Shown in pieces: positions 27,489 to 36,481 of a DNA stretch of 64,000 bases. This DNA is from Bacillota bacterium. GTDB taxonomy: Bacteria; Bacillota; UBA4882; UBA8346. The stretch spans positions 1 to 64,000 of the forward strand of contig JAEVYU010000046.1 in NCBI GenBank assembly GCA_023392595.1, written 5' to 3'. Within the stretch, counting starts at the first letter, position 1. Each line of letters begins with the position of its first letter. A model generated the notes under the pieces. The model was not told the DNA's origin, ran no database searches, and saw only the letters and a program-made list of their open reading frames with translations. Position numbers and translations under genes: made by a program.

Positions 27489-27540
27489 CATTGTTTTATA
27501 GGGAATATCGGTATCAATAAAACGCCTAACTCCCTTCAAA

Positions 27541-27756
27541 TTAGCGAATCGACATGCTTTTGACCCCTAAATTTTCCACATTGAGCTTCGCTTGAATTTC
27601 CCGTAAATCTTGTTCGAATTTTTCCAGATTGCCGCTCATACCGTTAAACTTTTCATTAAAACGATTATCTTTTTGACACACTTCATTTAAAAGCTTACGG
27701 GCATCTTCCAATCGGTTAATTGCTTGAATGACTTTCATTTCCTCGACTGTGCTCAT
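27541..27756 (-). CDS. Small coiled-coil protein of unknown function (71 aa)
   Basis: Starts with ATG at 27756, AGGGAGG about nine bases upstream. The sequence MSTVEEMKVIQAINRLEDA and onward is highly helical with heptad-like spacing of hydrophobics and many charges; no membrane segment. Family not recognised. Single gene. Confidence 0.6.
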   Translation of the reverse strand: MSTVEEMKVIQAINRLEDARKLLNEVCQKDNRFNEKFNGMSGNLEKFEQDLREIQAKLNVENLGVKSMSIR

Positions 27757-27995
27757 TCAATAGTCCTCCCTTTGAGTTTGATCCATTTTTAGTAAACAAC
27801 AAAATCTCGTGGAAAAATCGGGTCAATTGCTTATTATTTTCTTTCTTTACCTAATAGTATAAACTGAATCCTCCGTTTCGCCAAGATCAATTTATTTTTT
27901 AAAAATATCCCTGTATTTACGAGGTATATTAAAAAATGGAATGAATCATATGATTTTGGGGCATTATAGTAAAAAATTGAAAGGAGATTCCGCAA

Positions 27996-28445
27996 TTGAA
28001 AATTAAAGATATTATGACGGATACCGTCGCCTTTGTCAGCCCCGACACTACTGTTGTTGAAACTGCCCAACTTATGCAGAAACATGATATTGGAGCAATG
28101 CCGGTATGTGAAGGACAAAATATTATCGGGATTGTTACCGACCGCGACATTGTAGTGCGTAATGTAGCCCATAACAAAGATCCCAAAGTAACTCCGGTCC
28201 GTGATGTTATGACTGCCGGCGTTAAAACAATATCTCCCGATACCGGGCTTTCTCAGGCGGCTACGTTAATGTCCCAAGGTCAAGTAAGGCGTTTGCCGGT
28301 CGTAGAAAATAATCAGTTGGTGGGTATGGTTTCATTGGGAGACTTGGCAACACAGGCTAAATATGACGTGGAGTTGGCCCGGACTTTAGGGGATATTTCG
28401 AGTCCGTCCGAACCTGAAAATATGTCTCAATTTCATCGATTTTAG
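27996..28445 (+). CDS. CBS-domain pair protein
   Basis: 149 residues forming two CBS motifs: MKIKDIMTDTVAFVSPDTTV (first, to about 58) and PVRDVMTAGVKTISPDTGL (second, about 68-122), each with the usual IGIVTDRDIV or VGMVSLGDLA turn. Such stand-alone Bateman modules bind adenosyl nucleotides; the partner is unknown. The start is TTG 27996 with AAAGGAG eight bases upstream. Repeat C copy 2 begins just after the stop. Confidence 0.9.
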   Translation: MKIKDIMTDTVAFVSPDTTVVETAQLMQKHDIGAMPVCEGQNIIGIVTDRDIVVRNVAHNKDPKVTPVRDVMTAGVKTISPDTGLSQAATLMSQGQVRRLPVVENNQLVGMVSLGDLATQAKYDVELARTLGDISSPSEPENMSQFHRF

Positions 28446-28449
28446 AGGA

Positions 28450-28631
28450 ACGGCCGGAAGGGCCAAAACCACACGGCTAGACAATGAGTAACTTTTTAAC
28501 CCCCTCTGGGGAAAGGCTTGCAATTGTTGTCCGAATTTTAGAATAGCTTCGAAGTTATTACGGAGCCCGGTGAAACCGGGCTTTGGAATGATCCTTTAAA
28601 ACTTGGCCGTGTTGGCTTTAGCCCGCGGCGG
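28450..28631 (+). repeat. Dispersed structured repeat C, copy 2
   Basis: Shares with copy 1 (7726-7892) the left CCACACGGCT, the CCCC-TCT-GGGG hairpin, the CTTCGAAG segment, a CCCGGTG loop, and the right end GCCGTGTTGGCTTTAGCCCGCGGCGG (its last bases given here only in part). In this copy AGCCCGG/CCGGGCT forms a perfect inner hairpin around TGAAA. It sits between two convergent genes, five bases after the CBS stop. Confidence 0.75.
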
Positions 28632-28675
28632 AGATCATGGCTTAGGGCTTACCTGAGTCATTTTTATAATCAAGT

Positions 28676-29161
28676 TTATTGATTCCACTTCGGCCCTCCG
28701 TAGTTCTCCAATTCAAGTGCGACTTGATATACTTTTTGAAAATAGTTCGGATCGGAAGCCCAACCCGGATGGTTTTGGTCGGGTAACAAAGCTTTTAAAA
28801 ACTGCTCCGGTTGATCTAAATATTGCAGCGCATCTTGGAACCAAGAAACTTCAGCGATAATTTTCCCATAGTCGATAATACAGTCCGTCCAATTTCTGTA
28901 TTTACGCCACTTATCCAGTCTTTGATACCAGCCCGTACGGTAATTCCATTCCGGACCCATCAGTTGAATGGTATCGCCCCGCCATGTTTCCCCAGCTTTG
29001 GTGGAAAATAAGTTATTCGCTTTTTGGGCTAATTCCGAATTTCCCCAATTGGATTCCAGTGCAGCCTGGGCAAAAACAACCGACTGGTTAAAACGGGCTT
29101 TTTTTAACCGGGCCTTGGAACATGCGACATTCATGTTATTGATAAATTCGATTTTTGTCAT
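28676..29161 (-). CDS. Glucosaminidase-like peptidoglycan hydrolase domain protein
   Basis: 161 residues from the ATG at 29161, with GAGGCG upstream; a longer TTG frame from 29191 has no site. VVFAQAALESNWG (catalytic Glu36) and LAQKANNLFSTKAG identify the mannosyl-glycoprotein endo-beta-N-acetylglucosaminidase/FlgJ-like fold, which cleaves peptidoglycan glycan strands. No signal peptide is seen, as for the amidase at 25183, so export or phage-like release is unexplained. Confidence 0.82.
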   Translation of the reverse strand: MTKIEFINNMNVACSKARLKKARFNQSVVFAQAALESNWGNSELAQKANNLFSTKAGETWRGDTIQLMGPEWNYRTGWYQRLDKWRKYRNWTDCIIDYGKIIAEVSWFQDALQYLDQPEQFLKALLPDQNHPGWASDPNYFQKVYQVALELENYGGPKWNQ

Positions 29162-29287
29162 CTCAAACGCCTCTATTATTAAGGTGGGCAAAGTTTATGA
29201 ATATTCTAAGATATGCATCACACTCCACGAAGTAACCAAAGGAGGAGTGATGATTTTGGGGTATCTTTTGAAATTATAATCGCCATA

Positions 29288-29316
29288 TTGATTCATGCTT
29301 CCGGGAATGGTATAGT
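29288..29316 (+). promoter_or_regulatory. Sigma-A-type promoter for the ABC-F gene
   Basis: TTGATT (29288-29293), a 17-base spacer, TATAGT (29311-29316), 37 bases before the chosen ATG at 29354. Its position inside a longer possible reading frame supports the later start. Confidence 0.6.
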
Positions 29317-29353
29317 CTTTAATATTAAGTCAACCAAAATTGAGGATCAAAAT

Positions 29354-31291
29354 ATGAACATTTTATCCGTAGAACAGCTTTCCAAAAATTACGGCACCAA
29401 AGAACTATTTCAAAATTTAACTTTCGGCATTAATCAGGGAGAAAAAATCGGCCTCATCGGCATCAACGGGACTGGCAAGTCAACGTTGCTCAAATTATTG
29501 GTCGGATGGGAGAAGCCCGATAATGGGCGAATTAGTTATTCGAGTAATGCTAGAATTGGATATTTACCTCAAAATCCTGAATTTAATGAACAACACAGTG
29601 TGCTGGAAGAAGTACTGCAAGGTGATTCCCCAGTGATCAAAGTCGTTCGGGAATATGAAGAGACATTAATCCGCGCTGAAGATAATCCCACGGATCAATC
29701 CTTGCAAAACAGATTAATTAAGTTAGGCGAGGAGATGGATGCGGTCAATGCCTGGCAGGTCGAAAGTGGTGCCAAGACCATTTTGACCCGGTTGGGGATC
29801 ACCAATTTTGACGCCAAGATCCAGGTTCTTTCCGGCGGCCAGCGCAAGCGCGTTGCCATGGCCGCCGCCTTAATCAATCCTTCGGATTTATTAATACTTG
29901 ATGAGCCGACCAATCACATTGACGATCAAACCATAAGTTGGCTTGAACTATATTTGAAGGAGCGCAAAGGCGCCCTGTTGATGGTCACTCATGATCGTTA
30001 TTTTTTAGATCGGGTGGCAGAAAAAATCTTTGAATTGAGCGAAGGAAATTTTTATAGTTATTCCGGCAATTACAGTTTATTTTTAGAGAAAAAAGCCGAA
30101 CGGGAAGAACTGGAAAAGACTTTGACGGCGAAGCGAAGGAATCTATTTAGACGGGAACTGGCGTGGATTAAAAGAGGCGCAAAGGCTCGCAGTACAAAAC
30201 AGCAAGCCCGGATTGAGCGCTTTGAAGAATTACAGGAACAAATGGGCGATACCGAACAGCATTCAATGGAGATTATTGCAGGATCAAGCCGGCTGGGTAA
30301 GAAAATCATTTCCCTCGAGCAAGTGAGCAAAAGTTACGGCGAACGTCGTATTATTGAAAGATTGGACTATATATTTGCCCGGAATGACCGAATCGGGATG
30401 ATTGGACCCAACGGAATCGGCAAATCCACTTTGCTTAATTTGATTGCCGGAAAAATAGCACCCGATGAAGGACAAATAGAAACGGGTCCTACAGTCAAAA
30501 TCGGTCATTTCACTCAGGAATACTCCAAACTGCCGGAGGAGAAGAGAGTTATTGACTATATTAAAGATCAGGCCGAACATTTACAGAGGGATGATGGCGG
30601 CTCGATTAGCGCTTCACAATTACTGGAACGTTTTTTGTTTTCTCCCTCGCTTCAATGGGCTCCCATTCATAAACTTTCCGGAGGCGAAAAACGCCGGCTT
30701 TTTTTATTGCGGATTTTGATGGCCAATCCCAATGTTTTGCTTTTGGATGAACCTACCAATGACCTTGACATTCAAACTTTAAGCATTTTGGAGGATTTTT
30801 TGGAAGATTTTACAGGAGTGGTCATTGCTGTTTCCCATGATCGTTTCTTTTTGGACCGAATCGCTAAGAAGTTGTTGATATTTACCGGAAACGGCCGGGT
30901 TGAGCATTTTGTGGGTAATTTTTCCGAATATCAAGAATATCGGGAAAGACAGAATTTGCCGCTACTGGAGGATACGGCGAAATCGCCGGCGAATTTACCT
31001 GAGAAGGATCATTCCGAAGAGCGGGGGGCCGGGAAGGATAAACCGCTTCGATTCAGTTATAAAGAGCAACGCGAATTTGACGAAATCGATCAGGTAATTG
31101 CCGGCGTTGAAAAGGAACTGGCTGATATTAAGCAAAAAATAGCACAAGCCGGCAGCGATTATCTCCAATTACAGGAACTAACGGGAAATCAAGAAAGGGT
31201 TGAGCAAAAATTAAATCAATTATTGGAACGCTGGGCTTATCTAAATGAATTGGCGGAAAAAATCGCCCAAAACAAACAATCCTTAGGGTAA
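29354..31291 (+). CDS. ABC-F family ATPase (Uup-like)
   Basis: 645 residues with two ABC domains and no membrane part. Walker A motifs GINGTGKST (36-44) and GPNGIGKST, signatures LSGGQRKR and LSGGEKRR, Walker B ending DEPTNHID and DEPTNDLD, separated by a charged linker. A C-terminal coiled coil follows, as in Uup. Members act on the ribosome, for translation-factor or antibiotic-protection roles. The start at 29354 (GAGG upstream) gives the usual MNILSVEQLSKNYG beginning; the frame from 29213 adds 47 unlikely residues. Confidence 0.92.
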   Translation: MNILSVEQLSKNYGTKELFQNLTFGINQGEKIGLIGINGTGKSTLLKLLVGWEKPDNGRISYSSNARIGYLPQNPEFNEQHSVLEEVLQGDSPVIKVVREYEETLIRAEDNPTDQSLQNRLIKLGEEMDAVNAWQVESGAKTILTRLGITNFDAKIQVLSGGQRKRVAMAAALINPSDLLILDEPTNHIDDQTISWLELYLKERKGALLMVTHDRYFLDRVAEKIFELSEGNFYSYSGNYSLFLEKKAEREELEKTLTAKRRNLFRRELAWIKRGAKARSTKQQARIERFEELQEQMGDTEQHSMEIIAGSSRLGKKIISLEQVSKSYGERRIIERLDYIFARNDRIGMIGPNGIGKSTLLNLIAGKIAPDEGQIETGPTVKIGHFTQEYSKLPEEKRVIDYIKDQAEHLQRDDGGSISASQLLERFLFSPSLQWAPIHKLSGGEKRRLFLLRILMANPNVLLLDEPTNDLDIQTLSILEDFLEDFTGVVIAVSHDRFFLDRIAKKLLIFTGNGRVEHFVGNFSEYQEYRERQNLPLLEDTAKSPANLPEKDHSEERGAGKDKPLRFSYKEQREFDEIDQVIAGVEKELADIKQKIAQAGSDYLQLQELTGNQERVEQKLNQLLERWAYLNELAEKIAQNKQSLG

Positions 31292-31295
31292 AATT

Positions 31296-31718
31296 TTATA
31301 ACGGATAAAATAAAACACCATATTGACCATAACCTTCTTTCTCTAAATCCTCAAGGGGAATAAATCGTAATGCTGCAGAATTGATGCAATACCGTCGTCC
31401 ACCTTTGGCAACTGGACCGTCTTCAAAAACGTGTCCCAGATGAGAATTTGCCTTTTTACTGCGGACTTCCATTCGTTCCATTCCATGAGTATGATCTTGT
31501 TTTTGAATCACTGCATCGATACTCAAAGGCTTACTGAAACTTGGCCAGCCACAGCCGGAATCAAATTTGTCCAGAGAGGAAAAAAGAGGTTCTCCGGAGA
31601 CGATATCGACATAAATCCCCGGTTTGTTATGGTTCCAGTATTCATTTTGAAAGGGAGGTTCGGTTGCATTCTCCTGGGTTACTTTATACTGTATTGGTGT
31701 TAATTTTTCGTTCGGCAT
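31296..31718 (-). CDS. msrB: Peptide-methionine (R)-S-oxide reductase
   Basis: 140 residues. SGCGWPSF (Cys56) and RYCINSAALRF with catalytic Cys111 are the MsrB signatures; His94 and His96 in NSHLGHVF are also conserved. The two CxxC zinc pairs of many MsrB proteins are absent. It reduces R-methionine sulfoxide in proteins. It follows msrA by 17 bases, completing an operon that repairs both stereoisomers. Confidence 0.95.
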   Translation of the reverse strand: MPNEKLTPIQYKVTQENATEPPFQNEYWNHNKPGIYVDIVSGEPLFSSLDKFDSGCGWPSFSKPLSIDAVIQKQDHTHGMERMEVRSKKANSHLGHVFEDGPVAKGGRRYCINSAALRFIPLEDLEKEGYGQYGVLFYPL

Positions 31719-31735
31719 TGGAAACCTCCAGTCGT

Positions 31736-32338
31736 TTAAATGAATTTTTCGTTTTCGCCGGGCGGAATTTTACATCCTTTCCAAGTTTGCTCCAGATAAG
31801 CTTGGCGTCCCGAACCCTTGCGATATCTTTGGTAGTGGTCGCTATTTTTATGATGGAAATCTTGATGGTATTCTTCAGCCGGAAAAAAAGTTTCAGCCGG
31901 TTTAATTTCCGTAACAATGGGTTTGTCAAAAAGTCCCGAAAGTTTCAATTCTGCTTTGGATTCTTCGGCCAACCGCTTTTGTTCAGGGGTATGATAAAAA
32001 ATAGCGCTTCGATATTGAGAGCCGCGGTCCGCAAATTGTCCGCCGGAATCGGTTGGATCGATCTGCCGCCAGTAAACCTTCAATAATTCTTGGTAGGACA
32101 GTTGAGTCGGATCATAAGTAACATCGATTGCCTCATAATGGCCCGTCTTTCCCGAACAGACTTCATCGTAAGAAGGATTTGTAAGATGCCCCCCTGTATA
32201 TCCGCTCGTAATTCTGAAGATTCCCGGTAAAGACTCGAATGGCGACACCATGCACCAAAAACAGCCTCCGGCAAATGTGGCATGGACAGCCCGAATAGTT
32301 CCATCCGATGGTTGGTGATTGTTATGATATGGTCTCAT
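31736..32338 (-). CDS. msrA: Peptide-methionine (S)-S-oxide reductase
   Basis: 200 residues with the active site GCFWC at 25-29 (Cys26 nucleophile) and the conserved SGYTGG and GHYEAIDVTYDP segments. It reduces S-methionine sulfoxide using thioredoxin. First gene of the msrA-msrB pair. No separate resolving-cysteine tail of the E. coli type is visible beyond Cys191 near the C-terminus. Confidence 0.95.
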   Translation of the reverse strand: MRPYHNNHQPSDGTIRAVHATFAGGCFWCMVSPFESLPGIFRITSGYTGGHLTNPSYDEVCSGKTGHYEAIDVTYDPTQLSYQELLKVYWRQIDPTDSGGQFADRGSQYRSAIFYHTPEQKRLAEESKAELKLSGLFDKPIVTEIKPAETFFPAEEYHQDFHHKNSDHYQRYRKGSGRQAYLEQTWKGCKIPPGENEKFI

Positions 32339-32519
32339 GTTTTTTCTCGCTCGCTCCTTTTGCCTTATCGTCGTAAAATCCCTTCAAAAAATCATCCGGG
32401 AACAAGTTGGAGTTAAAGCTCTCTCTTCCTAATTTTACACTAATTTTTATGACGCCTGAATAGTTTATCCAATTTTAAAAAATATTTTCTGGATTCCGGA
32501 AGACATTTTTTATTTTATT

Positions 32520-32546
32520 GCAGGTAATTGAATTGGCATTTCGAAT
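32520..32546 (+). promoter_or_regulatory. Sigma-H-like promoter for the EamA gene pair
   Basis: GCAGGTAAT (32520-32528), 14 bases, GAAT (32543-32546), 34 bases before ATG 32581. One base off the AGGA core. Confidence 0.45.
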
Positions 32547-32580
32547 ATATAGTGAATCTTTCCAGAGGTTGTGAAAGTTA

Positions 32581-33492
32581 ATGAATCGTTTTTATAAAGG
32601 TGTTTACCTGATTATTGCCTCGGCAATGGGTTTTGGCGTCATGCCGATTTTGGCATTGTATGCTTATCAATGTAAAATGAATGTTTCAACATTATTATGG
32701 ATCCGTTTTTCAATTTCTGCTGTGTTGTTTTTCATCGCCCTTGGAATTATGGGCCAAAGAATCAAACTACCTCTTTTTCAAATGGGTTCCCTCTTTATAA
32801 TGGGTGGTATTTTCTATACCCTACAGTCTACGCTTTACTTCAATGCCATACGATTTATTCCACCATCCTTAGCCGCTTTGCTGTTTTATACCTATCCGAT
32901 TATCGTTGCATTGCTTTCTTTCTTTATGAATCATGAAAGATTAACCCGGTGTCATTTTTTGGCAATTACGATGACCTTTTTGGGCCTATTGCTGGTTTTG
33001 GGAATGCCGTCGGACAAGATAAATATGATGGGGATATTATTGGCTTTCGGGGCTTCCTTGGTTTATTCCGGGTATATTATTTTGGGTAACCGCTTGATTC
33101 AAAAGATACCTTCAACCATTTCAAGCGCCTACGTAACTTTATTTGCCGCCTTTTCATTTACGATTCTGGGTTTTGCCATGGGCGCCCTTGATTTTAACTT
33201 TGGAGTTGGCGCATGGATACCAGCGATAGGCATTGTTATCTTTTCAACAATCATGGCAATCTTGACCTTTTTCAAAGGATTGGAATTGACCGGACCAACA
33301 ACCGCCAGTATTTTAAGCACATTGGAACCGCTGGTTACGATAGGACTTTCCGTGATATTCTTTCATGACCGATTAACCGGTTTTCAGATGTTGGGAGGGG
33401 CGGGTGTTATATCCGGAACGATTATTGTGATATTGGCCAAGGAGCTTTCTAAAAATTCGTCAAAAACCAATATTGAACTTGAAAGGAAGTAG
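32581..33492 (+). CDS. EamA/DMT-family transporter (first of pair)
   Basis: 303 residues, ten hydrophobic segments in two EamA repeats, with the usual proline-rich ends of segments (SLAALLFYTYPIIVALLSFF and TTASILSTLEPLVTIGLSV). Exporters of amino acids or metabolites belong here; the substrate is unknown. Five bases separate it from the next EamA gene, so the two are cotranscribed and may work as partners. Confidence 0.88.
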   Translation: MNRFYKGVYLIIASAMGFGVMPILALYAYQCKMNVSTLLWIRFSISAVLFFIALGIMGQRIKLPLFQMGSLFIMGGIFYTLQSTLYFNAIRFIPPSLAALLFYTYPIIVALLSFFMNHERLTRCHFLAITMTFLGLLLVLGMPSDKINMMGILLAFGASLVYSGYIILGNRLIQKIPSTISSAYVTLFAAFSFTILGFAMGALDFNFGVGAWIPAIGIVIFSTIMAILTFFKGLELTGPTTASILSTLEPLVTIGLSVIFFHDRLTGFQMLGGAGVISGTIIVILAKELSKNSSKTNIELERK

Positions 33493-33497
33493 AAACT

Positions 33498-34364
33498 TTG
33501 AATCATTTTGTTGCCTATAAACCAGGAAAAGGACGAAATCAAGCCATCGGCTTTTTGGTTGGAACATCAATTCTTTGGAGTTTAGGCGGTTTGCTGATAA
33601 AGTCGATTGATTGGAATCCGATAGCAATTGCCGGTGCCCGCAGTGGAATTGCTGCCCTGGTTATGCTGGCCTTTCACCGAAAAATACATTTTCAGTGGTC
33701 CATATCACGGATTCTGGGTGCATTGGCTTATGCGGGAACCGTAACCTTGTTTGTTGCTGCTACAAAATTAACAACTGCCGCGAATGCGATTTTATTGCAA
33801 TATACCGCTCCTATATATACCGCCTTTTTTGGCGTCTGGATTTTAAAAGAAAAGGTCAGTAAATTGGATTGGTTGACCATTGGAATTGTCCTTTCCGGCA
33901 TGAGTCTTTTCTTTATGGATAAATTATCTGTTGGCAATATTTCCGGAAATATTTGCGGGATCCTGAGCGGAATCGCTTTTGCGTTAACTGCTGTTTTTCT
34001 TCGTAAACAGAAAGATGATTCCCCTTTGGAGTCGGTCATTTTGGGGAATATATTAACCTTCCTGATTGGTTTGCCATTCATATTTTACTCTGCGCCTAGC
34101 TTTTCAGGTTGGCTGTCTTTGATGATTTTAGGTATTTTTCAACTTGGCATTTCTTACATTTTATACGCATCGGCTTTTCGCTATGTGACTGCGCTGGAAG
34201 CTATTTTAATCCCGATTATTGAGCCGATCTTAAATCCACTCTGGGTATTTTTAGCTTTTGGTGAAATACCCGGTCCATGGGCTTTGGTTGGGGGATTCAT
34301 TGTATTGGCTTCAGTAACAGGGCGTTGTCTGATGGTAGCTTTTAAAGAACGAGCAAATTCATAA
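33498..34364 (+). CDS. EamA/DMT-family transporter (second of pair)
   Basis: 288 residues, ten membrane segments, two EamA domains with signatures TTAANAILLQYTAPIYTAFF and TALEAILIPIIEPILNPLWV. Start codon TTG at 33498 with AAAGGAAG upstream. Followed by a strong terminator at 34393. Function as for its neighbour; a paired arrangement may reflect two substrates or a heterodimer. Confidence 0.88.
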   Translation: MNHFVAYKPGKGRNQAIGFLVGTSILWSLGGLLIKSIDWNPIAIAGARSGIAALVMLAFHRKIHFQWSISRILGALAYAGTVTLFVAATKLTTAANAILLQYTAPIYTAFFGVWILKEKVSKLDWLTIGIVLSGMSLFFMDKLSVGNISGNICGILSGIAFALTAVFLRKQKDDSPLESVILGNILTFLIGLPFIFYSAPSFSGWLSLMILGIFQLGISYILYASAFRYVTALEAILIPIIEPILNPLWVFLAFGEIPGPWALVGGFIVLASVTGRCLMVAFKERANS

Positions 34365-34392
34365 TCAGCGAAACTGATTTGTTTTTGATCAA

Positions 34393-34428
34393 AATCCCAT
34401 TCCGTGCTGAGGAATAGGATTTTTTTTT
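34393..34428 (+). terminator. Rho-independent terminator after the EamA pair
   Basis: AATCCCATTCC (34393-34403) pairs with GGAATAGGATT (34411-34421) with one mismatch, followed by nine T residues. Confidence 0.85.
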
Positions 34429-34486
34429 CATGATTTATTTTTTGGGGAATAACTATGGATCAGGTTCGGTTAAAGGAGGCTTTTTT

Positions 34487-35464
34487 GTGAAGGATTCGGT
34501 GAAAAAAATATTACTGGTTGTGATATTTCTTAGTTTGACAATCGGAGGTTTCACGAGTACGGTGTTGTTTTATCGACATCGGGATGATGTTGAAAACCGG
34601 CCGAATTCTCATCAAATAGAAGAAGCCGAAATCCCCGATTTGGGGGCCGAATCTAAAGATAAAAACGGTGATCAATTCATGGCTCATCAATTGGGAAGGC
34701 CAACCAAAGGAACATTGATATGGGAGAATGACCGTCGTTTTCATGAGATTTGCGCTAAGTACGGGACATCAGTACGGATGTCGGCTTTTCAAACCACTTT
34801 GCCGGATCCTTTACCGGGCGAGGAATACAATGTGGCCCTGGCGGCAGATATCATATCGGGCTGCATTCTCCCGCCAAACCGGATTTTTTCCTTAAATAAA
34901 GTTGTCGGTCCATACAATCGGGAACGGGGATTTAAGGATGGCCCAACCTATGCCGGAACCAAGCTGATTAAAACCATCGGAGGAGGGGTATGTAAAATAG
35001 CCTCGACTTTGTATAATGTTGCGATTTTGGCCAATTTGAAGATCATTGAACGCAGGCACCATGGTATGTTGGTTCCCTATGTTCCTCCCGGCCAGGATGC
35101 CACTGTAGCCGAGGGTAACAAGGATTTCAAATTTAAAAACAATACGGATTCCCCGCTCTTAATTTGGGCCGATACCAAAGATAATACATTATATATGGCT
35201 CTTTATGGAAAAAATTATCCCCCGAAAGTTTCCTGGCATCACCAAATTATTGACCGTCAGGATTTTAAAACTATCTATCACTTCAATTCTTCACTGAACC
35301 CGGGAGAAGAGCATGTTGTAGTTGAGGGTTCCGAAGGAATGACTGTTAAAAACTGGTTAATTATTGAAGAGGCTAATGGCCAAAAGGTTAGGAAGGATTT
35401 GGGAGTTGATTATTACCGACCGATGATCAGGGTCATTGAGCGGGGTCCGCAAATTAAAAAATAA
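34487..35464 (+). CDS. VanW-family membrane-anchored protein
   Basis: 325 residues from GTG 34487, preceded by AAAGGAGG seven bases away; the ATG at 34430 lies by the terminator and has no site. One N-terminal membrane segment, then a VanW domain with PPNRIFSLNKVVGPYN, GGGVCKIASTLYNVAIL and the conserved RRHHG and NNTDSPLLIWA stretches. VanW proteins occur with vancomycin-resistance clusters and in many clostridial envelope proteins; their activity is not established. No peptidoglycan-binding or G5 domain is fused. Confidence 0.88.
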   Translation: MKDSVKKILLVVIFLSLTIGGFTSTVLFYRHRDDVENRPNSHQIEEAEIPDLGAESKDKNGDQFMAHQLGRPTKGTLIWENDRRFHEICAKYGTSVRMSAFQTTLPDPLPGEEYNVALAADIISGCILPPNRIFSLNKVVGPYNRERGFKDGPTYAGTKLIKTIGGGVCKIASTLYNVAILANLKIIERRHHGMLVPYVPPGQDATVAEGNKDFKFKNNTDSPLLIWADTKDNTLYMALYGKNYPPKVSWHHQIIDRQDFKTIYHFNSSLNPGEEHVVVEGSEGMTVKNWLIIEEANGQKVRKDLGVDYYRPMIRVIERGPQIKK

Positions 35465-35501
35465 ACTGGGTTAACTTCATGGTGGGATGGGGGGAACATA
35501 G

Positions 35502-35930
35502 ATGAATGCTTTTATCATTGCGTTATTCGGGGCTGTTTGCTGGGGATTGGCGCCGCTATTTGGTAAAGTAGGTCTGCGTGGAGTTAACCCAATTGACGGT
35601 ATAGTTGCACGAACAGCTATTACAGTGCTTTTTGTCGGCGGTTGGGCAATGGCGAGTGGAAGTTTTGGCCGTTTAAATATGATACCGACCAAGCGTTGGT
35701 TTTATTTGGCCATCGAAGCGTTTTTGGCCACCTTTGCCGGAGACATCGCTTACTATGCTTCAATTAAAAGAGGGGATATCGGCCAAACTTCTTTAGTTTT
35801 AGCAACTTCTCCCTTAATCACCATGTGGGTGGGGTGGTATTTTTTGGGCGAGTCTTTAACTTTACCGAAAGTTGTCGGCGCCGCATTGATTATTATTGGC
35901 GTGGTTTTAGTCGGTTTTAAAACCAGCTAA
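35502..35930 (+). CDS. Half-size EamA membrane protein (142 aa)
   Basis: One EamA domain of four to five membrane segments instead of the usual ten, with AVCWGLAPLFGKVGLRGV at the start and SLVLATSPLITMWVGWYFLGE near the end. Such short forms work as dimers, as proposed for EmrE-like ancestors. GGGGGG precedes the ATG. It converges with the arginine decarboxylase gene only eight bases away; an agmatine or polyamine export link is tempting but only positional. Confidence 0.82.
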   Translation: MNAFIIALFGAVCWGLAPLFGKVGLRGVNPIDGIVARTAITVLFVGGWAMASGSFGRLNMIPTKRWFYLAIEAFLATFAGDIAYYASIKRGDIGQTSLVLATSPLITMWVGWYFLGESLTLPKVVGAALIIIGVVLVGFKTS

Positions 35931-35937
35931 TGATTTT

Positions 35938-36408
35938 TTACATCGTAACATTCCATAGCGCTAAACCTGCGAAAACTGCTCCGCAATCAACAACTTTGTG
36001 TTCAACGGCACAGACTTTTATTTCCTGATAATCCATATTGCGCATGGCAAATGCTTCCATGACCATCCTGGTAATTCGGTTTTCGATTTCGAATTTTGTG
36101 CAATAATCCGAAGTTTCCATAATTACACCGAAAGTGTCTGCAGCCGGAATTCCTACCGCAACAGCCGCCGCAATTATAACTCCCGGCTTTGTGCTGGTAA
36201 GGGAACCATACGCGGTTGGAACTAAGGAACCAAAGGGGATTTCGATTTTTTCCTGATATTGTGTCCCGGGCGGCAGGATGCTGGAAACTTTGATTAAATT
36301 GAGATTGCCTAATCCAGAGATCAATAAGGCTCTATCGAAAGCATTTAAACTTGTTTTTCCTTCACCGCTTCCCGAAACCAGAGTATACTTTGCTGGAGTT
36401 GCTAACAA
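35938..36408 (-). CDS. pdaD: Pyruvoyl-dependent arginine decarboxylase
   Basis: 156 residues. LIKVSSILPPGTQ contains the self-cleavage site between Ser42 and Ser43, which makes the pyruvoyl group, exactly as in Methanocaldococcus jannaschii PdaD and the chlamydial AaxB. GIPAADTFGVIMET and the C-terminal end match the family. It decarboxylates arginine to agmatine, the first step of polyamine synthesis or acid resistance. The start is TTG at 36408 with AAAGGAGG nine bases upstream. No agmatinase or spermidine synthase gene is nearby. Confidence 0.9.
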   Translation of the reverse strand: MLATPAKYTLVSGSGEGKTSLNAFDRALLISGLGNLNLIKVSSILPPGTQYQEKIEIPFGSLVPTAYGSLTSTKPGVIIAAAVAVGIPAADTFGVIMETSDYCTKFEIENRITRMVMEAFAMRNMDYQEIKVCAVEHKVVDCGAVFAGLALWNVTM

Positions 36409-36481
36409 TACGACATACCTCCTTTAATTTTTTTAATTTTCACCGTGGTATGCTAAAAAGTCCCATTGAATGGGTGACCTC

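Noticed and set aside
28450..28631. Repeat C as a known riboswitch (for example cyclic-di-GMP)
   Set aside because: The conserved bases of that and other common riboswitches are not present, and it lies downstream of genes rather than in a leader.
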